DNA from: a candidate division LCP-89 bacterium
GTDB taxonomy: Bacteria; Electryoneota; B3-LCP
Direction: 5' to 3'
NCBI GenBank assembly: GCA_025774735.1
Contig: JALGZU010000037.1
Span: 1-13,727, forward strand
Length of the DNA: 13,727 bases
Made by a program: the position numbers and the translations under genes. Positions 6,857-13,727 of the stretch are shown here, in pieces; position 1 is the stretch's first letter; every line of letters starts with the position of its first letter. A model generated the notes under the pieces. The model saw only the letters and a program-made list of their open reading frames with translations, searched no databases and was not told where the DNA came from.

Positions 6857-9468
6857 GAGTCATCCAGGTTTTTTTTCTGTTCGGCGATCCAGTTCAACGC
6901 CTCGATAGGCGTGAGGGTTTCAGGATCCAACTTCTTCAACGCCTCTTCTACTGGTGAGATGCTGCGGACAAACAGGTGGAGCTGCGAATCCGGCTTAGCA
7001 GCCGGCGCATCGGATTTCCTACCCCGCACAGTGCGTCTGTTGGGAGTGAGTTCTTTTAACTCGAGGTCCGCCAGAATCTCCTTGGCTCGTTCGATGACAT
7101 CGCCCGGAAGGCCGGCCAGGCGGGCAACCTGAATTCCGTAGGAGGCTCCGGCGAAACCGGGCAGAATCTTGCGCAGGAAGGTAATATCATCTCCCCATTG
7201 CTTGACGGCGACGTTCAGGTTTTTCACCCCGTCGAAGAGGCTTTCCAGTTCGGTCAATTCGTGGTAGTGGGTGGCGAAGAGCGTGCGCGCCTGCAGCCGG
7301 GGATCCGTCTCCATGTGTTCCACAATGGCCCAGGCCAGGGAGAGGCCGTCGAAGGTTGAGGTCCCCCGCCCAATTTCATCCAGGAGGACCAGGCTCTTGG
7401 GAGTGGCGTTGTTGAGGATATTGGCGGCCTCATGCATCTCCATCAGAAAGGTGGATTCCCCACCGGCCAGATTATCCTGGGCGCCCACCCGGGTGAAAAT
7501 GCGGTCCACGATCCCGATATGCGCCGATTTACAGGGGACGAAACTGCCCGCCTGAGCCATCAGAACGATCAGCCCGATCTGACGAAGGTAGGTTGACTTC
7601 CCCGCCATGTTGGGACCCGTGACCAGCAAGAAGCGGTTCTCCGCCCGATCGATCTCCAGATCGTTGGGAACAAATTTTTCCCCGGGCGGCAGCAGCTTCT
7701 CAACCACGGGATGCCGCCCGTCCTTGAGCACAACGCGGTCGTCTTCGTCCACCTCGGGACGGCAGTAGTTCTCCTCGCAGGCCACGACCGAAAACGCCAC
7801 CAGCACGTCGAGAATCGCCACCAGCCGAGCGTCTTTCTGGATCTCCTCGTTGTGCTGAGTGATCCGTTCCCGCAGCTCTTCGAAGAGTTGTCCTTCCAGA
7901 TTTTTTATCTTCTCTTCGGCTCCGAGAACGCGCGCCTCCATCTCCTTCAGTTCCGGGGTGATATACCTCTCTGAATTGACCAGAGTCTGCTTGCGGATGT
8001 ACTCGGGCGGGACTTTTTCCTGGTGTGTTTTGGTGACCTCGATGTAAAAGCCGAAAATCCTGTTAAAACCGATTTTCAGCGAGTTGATGCCGGTACGCTT
8101 GCGCTCTTTCTCCTGCTGGCCGTGGATCCAGCCTTTGCCCGAATGAGCGATCTCACGCAGCTCGTCGAGTTCGGCGTTGATCCCGGAGTTGATCAATCCA
8201 CCATCGCGAATAGAGACCGGAGGAGTCTCCACCAGCGTCCTGGCGATATCTTCGGCTACGTCGGGGAGTAGCACCAGCTCTTCGGAAAGTTCTCCCATGA
8301 GCGTATGCTTTTTGGCAGGGAGAAGGGATTTGAGGTCGGGGAGCTTTTCGAGGGAGTGCCGCAGCGCTTGCGTATCGCGGCCGTTGGCGCGGCCCAAAGT
8401 GACCCGAGCCACGGAGCGTTCCAGGTCGGTCAGTTTACCCAGTAACTTCGCCGTCTCCGTGCGCAATTTCCGGTCACCGACCAGGATTTCGACGGCATCA
8501 AGCCTCCGGTTGATTTCGCCGACATCGAGGAGGGGACGCTCCAGCCAGCGGCGCAGGAGCCGCCGCCCCATCGGGGTGGCCGTGCGGTCGAGCACCCCCA
8601 TCAGCGTGGCGGCACGCCCACCGGAGACCGACATTGCTTCGGCCAGCTCCAGGTTGCGGCGAGTGGGAGCGTCCAGAATCATGCCGCTCTCATGACGTTC
8701 GATAGCGATCGAACGGATGTGCGTCAGGTCGCGCTTCTGGTGTTCCTGCAAGTAGAAGAGCGCCGCCCCCGCCGCACTGATGGCGGCACTCTCACCATCC
8801 AATCCAAATCCCTTCAGTGAAAGCACTTTGAAGTGGTCTCGGAGGATCTCTTCGGTGTGAGTGACGGCGAAGATCCAATCGTCCAGGGAGGTGATGACCG
8901 GATCCAGACCGGGTGGAAAAGGCCCGGGATCGGCGGAGGAACTCTCCGGATGGATAATTTCCGTCGGCCGGATGGCAATGAGACGGTCAGATATACTGTC
9001 CGGCGGCAGCAGCGTAACGGCCAGTTCCCCGGTGGTGATGTCCGCCCAGGCCAGCGCCGCCGAATCTTCAAGGATCACCTGCGAAACCAGGAACCGGTTA
9101 TCTTCATCGGAGAGTGCCCCTTCCGTCAGCGAGGTTCCCGCACTGACCACCTCCACAACGTCCCGCTTGACCACCCCTTTGGCCAGCTTGGGATCCTCAA
9201 CCTGTTCGCAGATCGCCACCTGGTAGCCGGCTTTGACCATCTTGTCCAGATACTGGTCCAGAGCGTGGTAGGGAAATCCAGCCAGGGGCACCTTTTCGCT
9301 GAGATGTTCGCCGCGTGAGGTCAGCGCCAGGCCGAGAATGTCATGCGCTATTCGGGCATCTTCGAAGAACATCTCATAAAAATCCCCCATGCGGAAAAAG
9401 ACCACCTTGTCCGGATATTGCTTCTTGACGGCAAGGTACTGCGCCATGGCTGGAGTGGGAGATCGCAT
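6853..9468 (-). CDS. mutS: DNA mismatch repair protein MutS
   Basis: Cytosolic ATPase that recognises mismatches and small loops and starts strand repair with MutL. The 871-aa protein matches the normal family length. The mismatch-reading Phe-x-Glu motif lies in FFRMGDFYEMFF (Phe30, Glu32). Walker A is TGPNMAGKSTY with Lys624. The signature STFLMEMHE follows, then Walker B LVLLDEIGRGTSTFDG with Asp697 and Glu698, and the switch region FATHYHELTEL. The frame stays open upstream to 9768, overlapping the previous gene, but family alignment starts only at about TPAMAQYL, so the ATG at 9468 is chosen; it lacks a strong ribosome site. The stop overlaps the GTG of the SPOR gene. No mutL is in view. 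Confidence 0.97.
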   Translation of the reverse strand: MRSPTPAMAQYLAVKKQYPDKVVFFRMGDFYEMFFEDARIAHDILGLALTSRGEHLSEKVPLAGFPYHALDQYLDKMVKAGYQVAICEQVEDPKLAKGVVKRDVVEVVSAGTSLTEGALSDEDNRFLVSQVILEDSAALAWADITTGELAVTLLPPDSISDRLIAIRPTEIIHPESSSADPGPFPPGLDPVITSLDDWIFAVTHTEEILRDHFKVLSLKGFGLDGESAAISAAGAALFYLQEHQKRDLTHIRSIAIERHESGMILDAPTRRNLELAEAMSVSGGRAATLMGVLDRTATPMGRRLLRRWLERPLLDVGEINRRLDAVEILVGDRKLRTETAKLLGKLTDLERSVARVTLGRANGRDTQALRHSLEKLPDLKSLLPAKKHTLMGELSEELVLLPDVAEDIARTLVETPPVSIRDGGLINSGINAELDELREIAHSGKGWIHGQQEKERKRTGINSLKIGFNRIFGFYIEVTKTHQEKVPPEYIRKQTLVNSERYITPELKEMEARVLGAEEKIKNLEGQLFEELRERITQHNEEIQKDARLVAILDVLVAFSVVACEENYCRPEVDEDDRVVLKDGRHPVVEKLLPPGEKFVPNDLEIDRAENRFLLVTGPNMAGKSTYLRQIGLIVLMAQAGSFVPCKSAHIGIVDRIFTRVGAQDNLAGGESTFLMEMHEAANILNNATPKSLVLLDEIGRGTSTFDGLSLAWAIVEHMETDPRLQARTLFATHYHELTELESLFDGVKNLNVAVKQWGDDITFLRKILPGFAGASYGIQVARLAGLPGDVIERAKEILADLELKELTPNRRTVRGRKSDAPAAKPDSQLHLFVRSISPVEEALKKLDPETLTPIEALNWIAEQKKNLDDS

Positions 9469-9534
9469 CGGGGTGCTTTTGGGCTGTAAAAGGATTAAAG
9501 AAATTCCCGGAGGAAGCAGGTTGATTTCTGAAGA

Positions 9535-9563
9535 AATATAATAATAAATCCCGAACCGCGCAA
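9535..9563 (-). promoter_or_regulatory. Candidate promoter for mutS
   Basis: In the 143-nt gap before mutS the minus strand has TTGCGC (9563-9558), a 17-nt spacer and TATATT (9540-9535). The -10 matches 5 of 6 and the -35 3 of 6. Transcription would begin near 9528 and give a leader of about 60 nt. It overlaps a hairpin that could end the preceding unit. Inferred from spacing and consensus only. Confidence 0.3.
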
Positions 9564-9576
9564 GGCAAATTCGGGA
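9549..9576 (-). terminator. Possible weak intrinsic terminator after the beta-barrel gene
   Basis: A 7-bp perfect stem (TCCCGAA at 9576-9570 pairing with TTCGGGA at 9555-9549, 14-nt loop) is followed on the minus strand by a T-rich but interrupted run TTTATTATTATATTT. It lies 36 nt after the stop of the beta-barrel gene. The long loop and broken T-run make it a weak candidate. Confidence 0.35.
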
Positions 9577-9611
9577 GTTATGCTCTGCTTGAGTGAGTAC
9601 TCTGGAAATCT

Positions 9612-11126
9612 CTATCGAAAGAAGTAGACCAGAGCAAAATTGATAAAGCCGCCACCGTATGTCGTAACGTCCTCTACTGGCGCGCCAGGTACAGTTGGCG
9701 CTTCGGGTTCCACTACATAACTCACGTGCACCGGGAGAAGCTGGCGCAGCTGAAGAGATCCCATCCAAGGCATTTTTTCGTAGGATAGTTCAAACGATAC
9801 CGCTCCTACCCAGGCTTCAAGTACGTTCACCACTGAGGTTCTCTCGTCGGTCTTGCCGAAGACCAGAAACTGAGGCTGCCAGTGAGAAAAGGAGCCGGTG
9901 GGTTCGACGAGCCACACACCCAAACCGTAGTCCGCCCGCAGCGTTCCCCAGCGATGTCCCTCTAACTGGGCGAAGAATCCCTGACATTCAGCTTCAAACT
10001 CCCCTTCATAATAGCGCCGCAGGCCCAGCAGATCGATAAAGGTCGGTGCGAAGGGCCAGAATTCCAGGTGGCCCTTCAGGAAGCCGTTGACGGTAAGGTA
10101 CCGGTATACCAGGGAGAGATTCATTTCTCCAAGACCGGGCAGCTTGGCGCCAATGTCGAATAAGGACAGAAAGAGATCGCCCCGGGTGATTTTTCCGAAT
10201 TTTAGTCCCTCATCGTAGAAATCAACCTGTGAGTCCAGGCAATCCTGACGATGATAGAGCCAGAGTGCCAGACGCCGGATCAGCCTCAGGTCGAGCCGGT
10301 AACTCTGGGTCAGGAAGCCGCCCTGCGGGACCGAAGTCTTAGCCTGCTCTTCGAAATCATTCCGGGAGCTTCGGAAGGCATACTTGGCGATTTTGCCGGA
10401 AAACGAAAAGGCGGAATGGAGACGAGCGTTTAACTCCGCCAGGTCTCCCACAGTATGCAGGTTCAGCGGCAGGTTGATCACTTCGTCTTCGTAGAGATAA
10501 TCGAGGTGTAAATGGTGATAATCCAGCCGGTGTTCGAAGGTGAAGTTCCAATGCGGTAAGGGTGTAATATAAGCCCCATACCAACTGGGATTGCCCACAT
10601 CCATTACGGTACCCAATCCGGCGCTGAGGCCAATTCGGGACTCCCGGTTCAGGGGAATTGCTCGTTCCATAAAACCGGACACGTTGGCCCGGTTCTGAAC
10701 GGCGCTGAGGCGGCTCTCTTGGGGCGGCTCGGTGGGCAGCCGGAGCGAGAATGTAGACTTCCCCCTGCTGAAACCGACCCCCCAGCGCCAGGCGCCCTGT
10801 TCCAACTGCCATAGGGTCGAGACGGACGGAAAGGAATACTCGGCACGGGCTTCTTCAGAACTGGCAGGAAAACGGTGGTATAACGGGTAATACGCCAGGC
10901 CCATTCGTACCCATCCGGCGGTGGAATCCGGAGCTGAGAGCCACGCAACCAGAGAGAGGCCGTGTTTTCCGGACTGAAAGGGCCAGATCAGAGATTCAAT
11001 CCCGGTGATGTCAGCGGAGAGAGAGTTCCCGACCAGCGGTGATCCAAGTATTGTCAAGCATGCGGCGGCCAATATTGAAAAGAGAGCAGCGACCTTGATC
11101 ATCGCTGCTCTCGCGAGTGTCTGCAT
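9612..11126 (-). CDS. Predicted outer-membrane beta-barrel protein, unknown function
   Basis: I do not recognise the family. The 504-aa protein starts with a basic-hydrophobic signal segment (about residues 9-30, possible cleavage near LSA at 37). It is then rich in short amphipathic, aromatic-flanked stretches of the kind that form beta-strands, such as HWNFTFEHRLDYHHLHLDYL, LRLIRRLALWLYHRQ, MNLSLVYRYLTV, TLRADYGLGVWLVEP and FINFALVYFF at the C-terminus. This suggests an outer-membrane barrel. The last residue is Arg rather than the common C-terminal Phe, though the preceding YFF fits the usual closing strand. ATG at 11126 lies 9 nt after the lipoprotein stop, so the two should be co-transcribed. 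A second start at 11102 (MIKVAALFS) is possible. Function is unknown; a surface or transport role with the lipoprotein is only inference. Confidence 0.7.
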   Translation of the reverse strand: MQTLARAAMIKVAALFSILAAACLTILGSPLVGNSLSADITGIESLIWPFQSGKHGLSLVAWLSAPDSTAGWVRMGLAYYPLYHRFPASSEEARAEYSFPSVSTLWQLEQGAWRWGVGFSRGKSTFSLRLPTEPPQESRLSAVQNRANVSGFMERAIPLNRESRIGLSAGLGTVMDVGNPSWYGAYITPLPHWNFTFEHRLDYHHLHLDYLYEDEVINLPLNLHTVGDLAELNARLHSAFSFSGKIAKYAFRSSRNDFEEQAKTSVPQGGFLTQSYRLDLRLIRRLALWLYHRQDCLDSQVDFYDEGLKFGKITRGDLFLSLFDIGAKLPGLGEMNLSLVYRYLTVNGFLKGHLEFWPFAPTFIDLLGLRRYYEGEFEAECQGFFAQLEGHRWGTLRADYGLGVWLVEPTGSFSHWQPQFLVFGKTDERTSVVNVLEAWVGAVSFELSYEKMPWMGSLQLRQLLPVHVSYVVEPEAPTVPGAPVEDVTTYGGGFINFALVYFFR

Positions 11127-11135
11127 GTTATCTCA

Positions 11136-12800
11136 TCAATCGAGGAAGTAGATCTCGAGTTGGGGAGCCCAGTCCTCTTCTGTCAATCCGAAGGTTTGCT
11201 TGAAATACCCATCGGTCATCCCCGGCAGGATGCCGTTGAAAGTGGGATTGGGTAGAATCCACTGGTAGTAGCTGGCCGCTTCCCAGGTGAGCACGACCAC
11301 ATAGCCTGATTCGGCCGACATCGTCTCCCAATTCTTCTCCAGAGTGGCGCTGATGGCGTTGTAACCGGGGCTCAAAGAATCTCCCCAGTACAATGACAGG
11401 TAGAAATAGGCCACGTCCGGATCTCCGCTGAACGCTGCCAGCGCCGCGTCGAAGGCGGCATCAAATTCGGGGATGGAGATGTTTGAGGAGAAGTCTTCAT
11501 CGTAGTAGCCCCACTGATCCCAGACGTACCAGCGGCTCCAGTAATAATACCCGCCCAGGGAATCCGCGACCACGCCGGCCGTTACCAGATCCGAGTCATA
11601 GTGATAGTCATACTGATAATCTAGAGTGTCGATTATAACGCTAACGGTGTAGGCGGGCAGCAAATCTTTAAAATCCTGGATTGGGTTGCTGAAAAACTGG
11701 CTTACGTCGAAATCGACTTCAACTTCAGGCGTCAACGGATCACCATCCCAGTCATTCATGATCGGGTATGGAGCCGTCAGGGCTGCCTGTGCATCATCGA
11801 TCCCGGCTTTGATTTCGACGAGATCGCCGATGTCGGCGACCTTGATGATGTCGTCGTTCTGGTCGTCGGTTTCGTTCTCCAGGAAGGCGATGCCTGTCTC
11901 CATGATGCTCAGAGTACTCTCCAGGCTGCTCTGCGCGAGACTTAGATGGGTGCTCCCGGTTGAGTTAAGCGTCAGGATAGAGTTCGTTCCGCCTTGCTGG
12001 AAGGCCTGCTGGAGTCCGGATTCATCGTAGGAGACGAAATCCACATTGTAGGCGATGATCAACCTCGAAAAGGCGTCAGCCGCCATCAGGGCAGCCTGCA
12101 TGGCGTAGACCTCGGTCAGATCCAGTTCCAAAACGTCTTCCTGAGGATCCCCCTGCATTTCCGGCGTGATAGTGAATGTGAAGCCGGGACTGGTGTTAGA
12201 CACCGTCTCAAGCCGACTATAAGCTTCCTCCAACCGAGGGAGAAGCTCCGTTTCGATCACCGCCTGGATGTCGCTGAACATGGGAGTATTGTTGAGGGCC
12301 ATCGCCAACATACCTCCCATTGTGGCGGGCACGAGGGTACTGGGATAGGCCGCCAAGTTTTCAGGTGATGGAAATCCGGGCAGAAGCGGCTGGTAACCGC
12401 CGGATCCGGCTGTGCCGGGCGGTTCGAAGAAACTGGCTGTATCCAGATAAGCAGCCCATTCGTTCCAGGCGGCGTTGATCTCCGGATCCTGGAAGATCAT
12501 CATCACGACGCAGAGCCCTGCGCCGAAATTCGCCGTGGCGTTCGTGGGCTGCTGACTAAGCACTTCAGAATATAGATCGTAGGGCGTACTGAAATCAATC
12601 TCCCCCGGAGATCCCGGTCCCGAGCCGGACATCAATTGAAAGAGTACGTCCTCCAACGCCTGGTTGGCATCCTCGATGGTCACAGGCTCTGGTCCGGTTC
12701 CACCGGGTGAGGAATTCCCACCGGATTCGAAACAGGCGCTAAAATACAGGCCCAGAGCCATCGTCATAACCAGTACGAAGATCGGTTTGTGGTAGCACAT
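11136..12800 (-). CDS. Large acidic lipoprotein, unknown function
   Basis: I do not recognise the family. The 554-aa product has a signal peptide with lipobox YFSAC (Cys23), followed by a Gly/Ser/Pro-rich linker (about 27-40), so it is a lipidated envelope protein. Residues about 40-110 look helical and loosely TPR-like (LYSEVLSQQPTNATANFGAG). The middle is Ala/Leu/Glu-rich and helical. Residues 395-433 are extremely aromatic, with ten Tyr and four Trp. The C-terminus carries LPNPTFNGILPGMTD, then a short acidic tail. The ATG at 12800 is supported by AGGAGG 6 nt upstream. It begins a new unit after a strong terminator and is followed 9 nt later by the beta-barrel gene. Function is unknown; a periplasmic or surface partner of that barrel is plausible. 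Confidence 0.75.
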   Translation of the reverse strand: MCYHKPIFVLVMTMALGLYFSACFESGGNSSPGGTGPEPVTIEDANQALEDVLFQLMSGSGPGSPGEIDFSTPYDLYSEVLSQQPTNATANFGAGLCVVMMIFQDPEINAAWNEWAAYLDTASFFEPPGTAGSGGYQPLLPGFPSPENLAAYPSTLVPATMGGMLAMALNNTPMFSDIQAVIETELLPRLEEAYSRLETVSNTSPGFTFTITPEMQGDPQEDVLELDLTEVYAMQAALMAADAFSRLIIAYNVDFVSYDESGLQQAFQQGGTNSILTLNSTGSTHLSLAQSSLESTLSIMETGIAFLENETDDQNDDIIKVADIGDLVEIKAGIDDAQAALTAPYPIMNDWDGDPLTPEVEVDFDVSQFFSNPIQDFKDLLPAYTVSVIIDTLDYQYDYHYDSDLVTAGVVADSLGGYYYWSRWYVWDQWGYYDEDFSSNISIPEFDAAFDAALAAFSGDPDVAYFYLSLYWGDSLSPGYNAISATLEKNWETMSAESGYVVVLTWEAASYYQWILPNPTFNGILPGMTDGYFKQTFGLTEEDWAPQLEIYFLD

Positions 12801-12821
12801 TGACTGCCTCCTGAATATCTA

Positions 12822-12871
12822 ATTGTAATCCCCGTTTCGCTAAAAGTAACAACGAAGCTTCAAAGTATCAA
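12822..12871 (-). promoter_or_regulatory. Probable promoter region of the lipoprotein gene
   Basis: Between the terminator and the lipoprotein start the DNA is AT-rich. Two overlapping candidates are visible on the minus strand: TTGATA (12871-12866), 17 nt, TACTTT (12848-12843); and GTTACT, 17 nt, TACAAT (12827-12822). Neither is strong in both boxes. A promoter is expected here because the previous unit ends at about 12964. Nothing else identifiable was seen in 12801-12963. Confidence 0.3.
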
Positions 12872-12963
12872 CTAAAAAAACATTAATTTTGAAGGGAATT
12901 TAAGTTGTATTGAACACTGATAGAGGGGAAATTAGCGGAAAAAATGAGAGACGTCAGGGGCAA

Positions 12964-12987
12964 TAAAAAAGGCGCTGATACAGCGCC
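12964..12987 (-). terminator. Strong intrinsic terminator after the FlgM-like gene
   Basis: The minus strand reads GGCGCTG (12987-12981), loop TAT, CAGCGCC (12977-12971), then six T (12970-12965). A perfect 7-bp GC-rich stem with a 3-nt loop and a T-run is a textbook Rho-independent terminator. It lies about 29 nt after the stop of the FlgM-like gene and separates the flagellar unit from the lipoprotein unit. Confidence 0.88.
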
Positions 12988-13015
12988 GTCTCGGAAATTC
13001 TCATGATGGAAGGAT

Positions 13016-13504
13016 TTATAAATCACTCTTTTGAATCTTGCGGGCGGTTTCGTTCAGGACTTCGGATTGGTCGTAATAGCCATCTAACAGGCGCCGGCGG
13101 GCGATCTGCATCCGCTCCGCTTCCGTCAAATCATCCGTCCGATGGATGTCGACCAAATTCCTCGGGATCAGAGGCTTGAGGGCGGTTTCATCGTTGAGTA
13201 GTTTATCTGCAGTCTGTTCGAGGACGTCAGGCCGCTCATAATATCCTGATTCCAGACGGCGGCGAACCTCCTCAACGCGGTCTCGTCGAACCTCTGGGAA
13301 CTCTTCGAGGAGGAGTTTGGCGTCTTCGGTGAAGCGTGCCTCCTCCTGGCGCTCCCGATCCACCTGGAGAAGGTCTCTTTTTTCCGCTTCTGGCGCGGCT
13401 TCTTCCCGAGAGGATTCTCTGGCCGGCTGTGTCGGCGTTTGTTGTCCCCGGTCGACCTTTCCGAGGGAGGCATCCGGGATTATTTTGGGAATGTTGGACA
13501 TCAT
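13016..13504 (-). CDS. FlgM-like putative anti-sigma-28 factor with a duplicated module
   Basis: The 162-aa product is highly charged, with a long disordered-looking N-terminal half rich in Glu, Arg, Gln and Pro. Two copies of a FlgM-type C-terminal pattern follow: RVEEVRRRLESGYYERPDVL then EQTADKLL (about 76-103), and RMQIARRRLLDGYYDQSEVL then NETARKIQ (about 131-158). FlgM holds the flagellar sigma factor FliA inactive until the hook is complete. Known FlgM proteins are about 70-100 aa with one such module, so this is long and doubled. The assignment rests on these motifs and on fliS lying directly upstream (63 nt). Start: tandem ATGs at 13504 and 13501, with AAGG just upstream; either may be used. 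A C-terminal FlgM domain inside a different flagellar regulator is the alternative. A strong terminator follows. Confidence 0.6.
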   Translation of the reverse strand: MMSNIPKIIPDASLGKVDRGQQTPTQPARESSREEAAPEAEKRDLLQVDRERQEEARFTEDAKLLLEEFPEVRRDRVEEVRRRLESGYYERPDVLEQTADKLLNDETALKPLIPRNLVDIHRTDDLTEAERMQIARRRLLDGYYDQSEVLNETARKIQKSDL

Positions 13505-13531
13505 CAACCTTGATGCATCACTCTATTGAAT

Positions 13532-13560
13532 AATATACGGTTTCCATTGCTGTTATGCAA
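13532..13560 (-). promoter_or_regulatory. Candidate promoter for the FlgM-like gene
   Basis: In the gap between fliS and the FlgM-like gene the minus strand reads TTGCAT (13560-13555), a 17-nt spacer, then TATATT (13537-13532). The -10 matches 5 of 6. It could drive the FlgM-like gene apart from fliS, with a leader of about 20 nt. No sigma-28-type promoter was apparent here. Confidence 0.3.
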
Positions 13561-13567
13561 GAGGTTT

Positions 13568-13727
13568 CTAATCGACAACGCAGCTCTCTTTTTCGAAGAC
13601 TTCCACCCAGGTTTCACGCATATCGGTGAGGACCATGATAACGCTGTTCAGGACTTCGGTGTCGTTGTTCAGGTTGGCCAGCGTCAACTGGTGTCCTAAG
13701 AATGCGTACAATTTATTCAGGCTCTCG
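13568..13727 (-). CDS. fliS: Flagellar export chaperone FliS, C-terminal part (partial)
   Basis: An open frame enters from the right edge and ends with TAG at 13570-13568. The 52 visible residues start ESLNKLYAFLGHQLTLANLN and continue TEVLNSVIMVLTDMRETWVEVF. This follows the FliS C-terminal pattern: helices with LY..L...L..AN..ND...L..V...L..LRE.W. FliS is a cytosolic four-helix chaperone that binds the C-terminus of flagellin and keeps it unpolymerised before export. There is no start in the window, because the N-terminal half lies beyond base 13727. It supports a flagellar role for the next gene and shows that the organism probably makes flagella. Confidence 0.82.
   Translation of the reverse strand, partial: ESLNKLYAFLGHQLTLANLNNDTEVLNSVIMVLTDMRETWVEVFEKESCVVD

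Noticed and set aside
8177..8695. 172-codon open frame on the plus strand
   Set aside because: It lies fully antisense to mutS, is rich in Ser and Arg as expected of a shadow frame, and has no recognisable motif.
9469..9768. In-frame 100-residue N-terminal extension of MutS
   Set aside because: It overlaps the end of the beta-barrel gene and the intergenic gap, has no MutS similarity and reads as low-quality coding; the family start aligns at the ATG at 9468.
10357..10812. 151-codon minus-strand frame within the beta-barrel gene
   Set aside because: It is an alternative frame within a longer open frame that has a signal peptide and strand pattern; no motif supports it.
12854..12861. Palindrome GAAGCTTC in the lipoprotein promoter region
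   Set aside because: Eight bases is too short to call an operator without a second copy or extended symmetry.
1..13727. CRISPR array, tRNA/rRNA genes, insertion sequences or prophage genes
   Set aside because: Reading both strands showed no regular direct repeats with spacers, cloverleaf-type sequence, transposase motif or phage gene.

Overview
All genes in this window lie on the minus strand and are transcribed right to left. The window looks like a chromosomal piece of a Gram-negative, probably flagellated bacterium. Support comes from two lipoproteins with lipoboxes, a likely outer-membrane beta-barrel, a full-length DsbD, a SPOR-domain protein, and the tail of FliS next to a FlgM-like protein. 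Base composition is moderate to slightly GC-rich, and GTG and TTG starts occur (SPOR protein, NYN protein, EcfT). A Fibrobacterota/Chlorobiota/Bacteroidota-type lineage (for example Neomarinimicrobiota, Calditrichota or KSB1) is my guess from gene style; the sequence does not prove it. No rRNA, tRNA, CRISPR array, insertion sequence or phage gene was seen.

Layout, in transcription order. (1) 13727-12964: the 3' end of fliS, then a 162-aa FlgM-like protein with two copies of the sigma-28-binding-type module, closed by a strong intrinsic terminator. (2) 12800-9612: a large acidic lipoprotein of unknown function and, 9 nt later, a predicted outer-membrane beta-barrel protein of unknown function. 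They look like a two-gene unit. (3) 9468-2365: mutS, a two-SPOR-domain exported protein (GTGA overlap), dsbD, a secreted cupin, thioredoxin, a TlpA/ResA-type lipoprotein and a YacP-like NYN nuclease, closely packed. (4) 2284-1: ecfT, truA, a transaldolase gene broken by an internal frameshifting deletion, and the first 18 codons of an unknown membrane protein. TGATG overlaps link ecfT/truA and transaldolase/membrane protein. A good sigma-70-like promoter sits directly before ecfT.

Functional reading: the centre of the window carries a complete reductant route across the inner membrane, with cytosolic thioredoxin, the DsbD membrane hub and a periplasmic TlpA-type lipoprotein. A secreted cupin is inserted in the same run. 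MutS heads this unit, which is an unexpected partner for envelope redox genes. EcfT occurs without neighbouring EcfA ATPases or an S component, so its partners must be elsewhere.

The least explained parts are the lipoprotein/beta-barrel pair, the duplicated FlgM-like module and the damaged transaldolase. I found no convincing evidence of a wholly new defence or mobile system.
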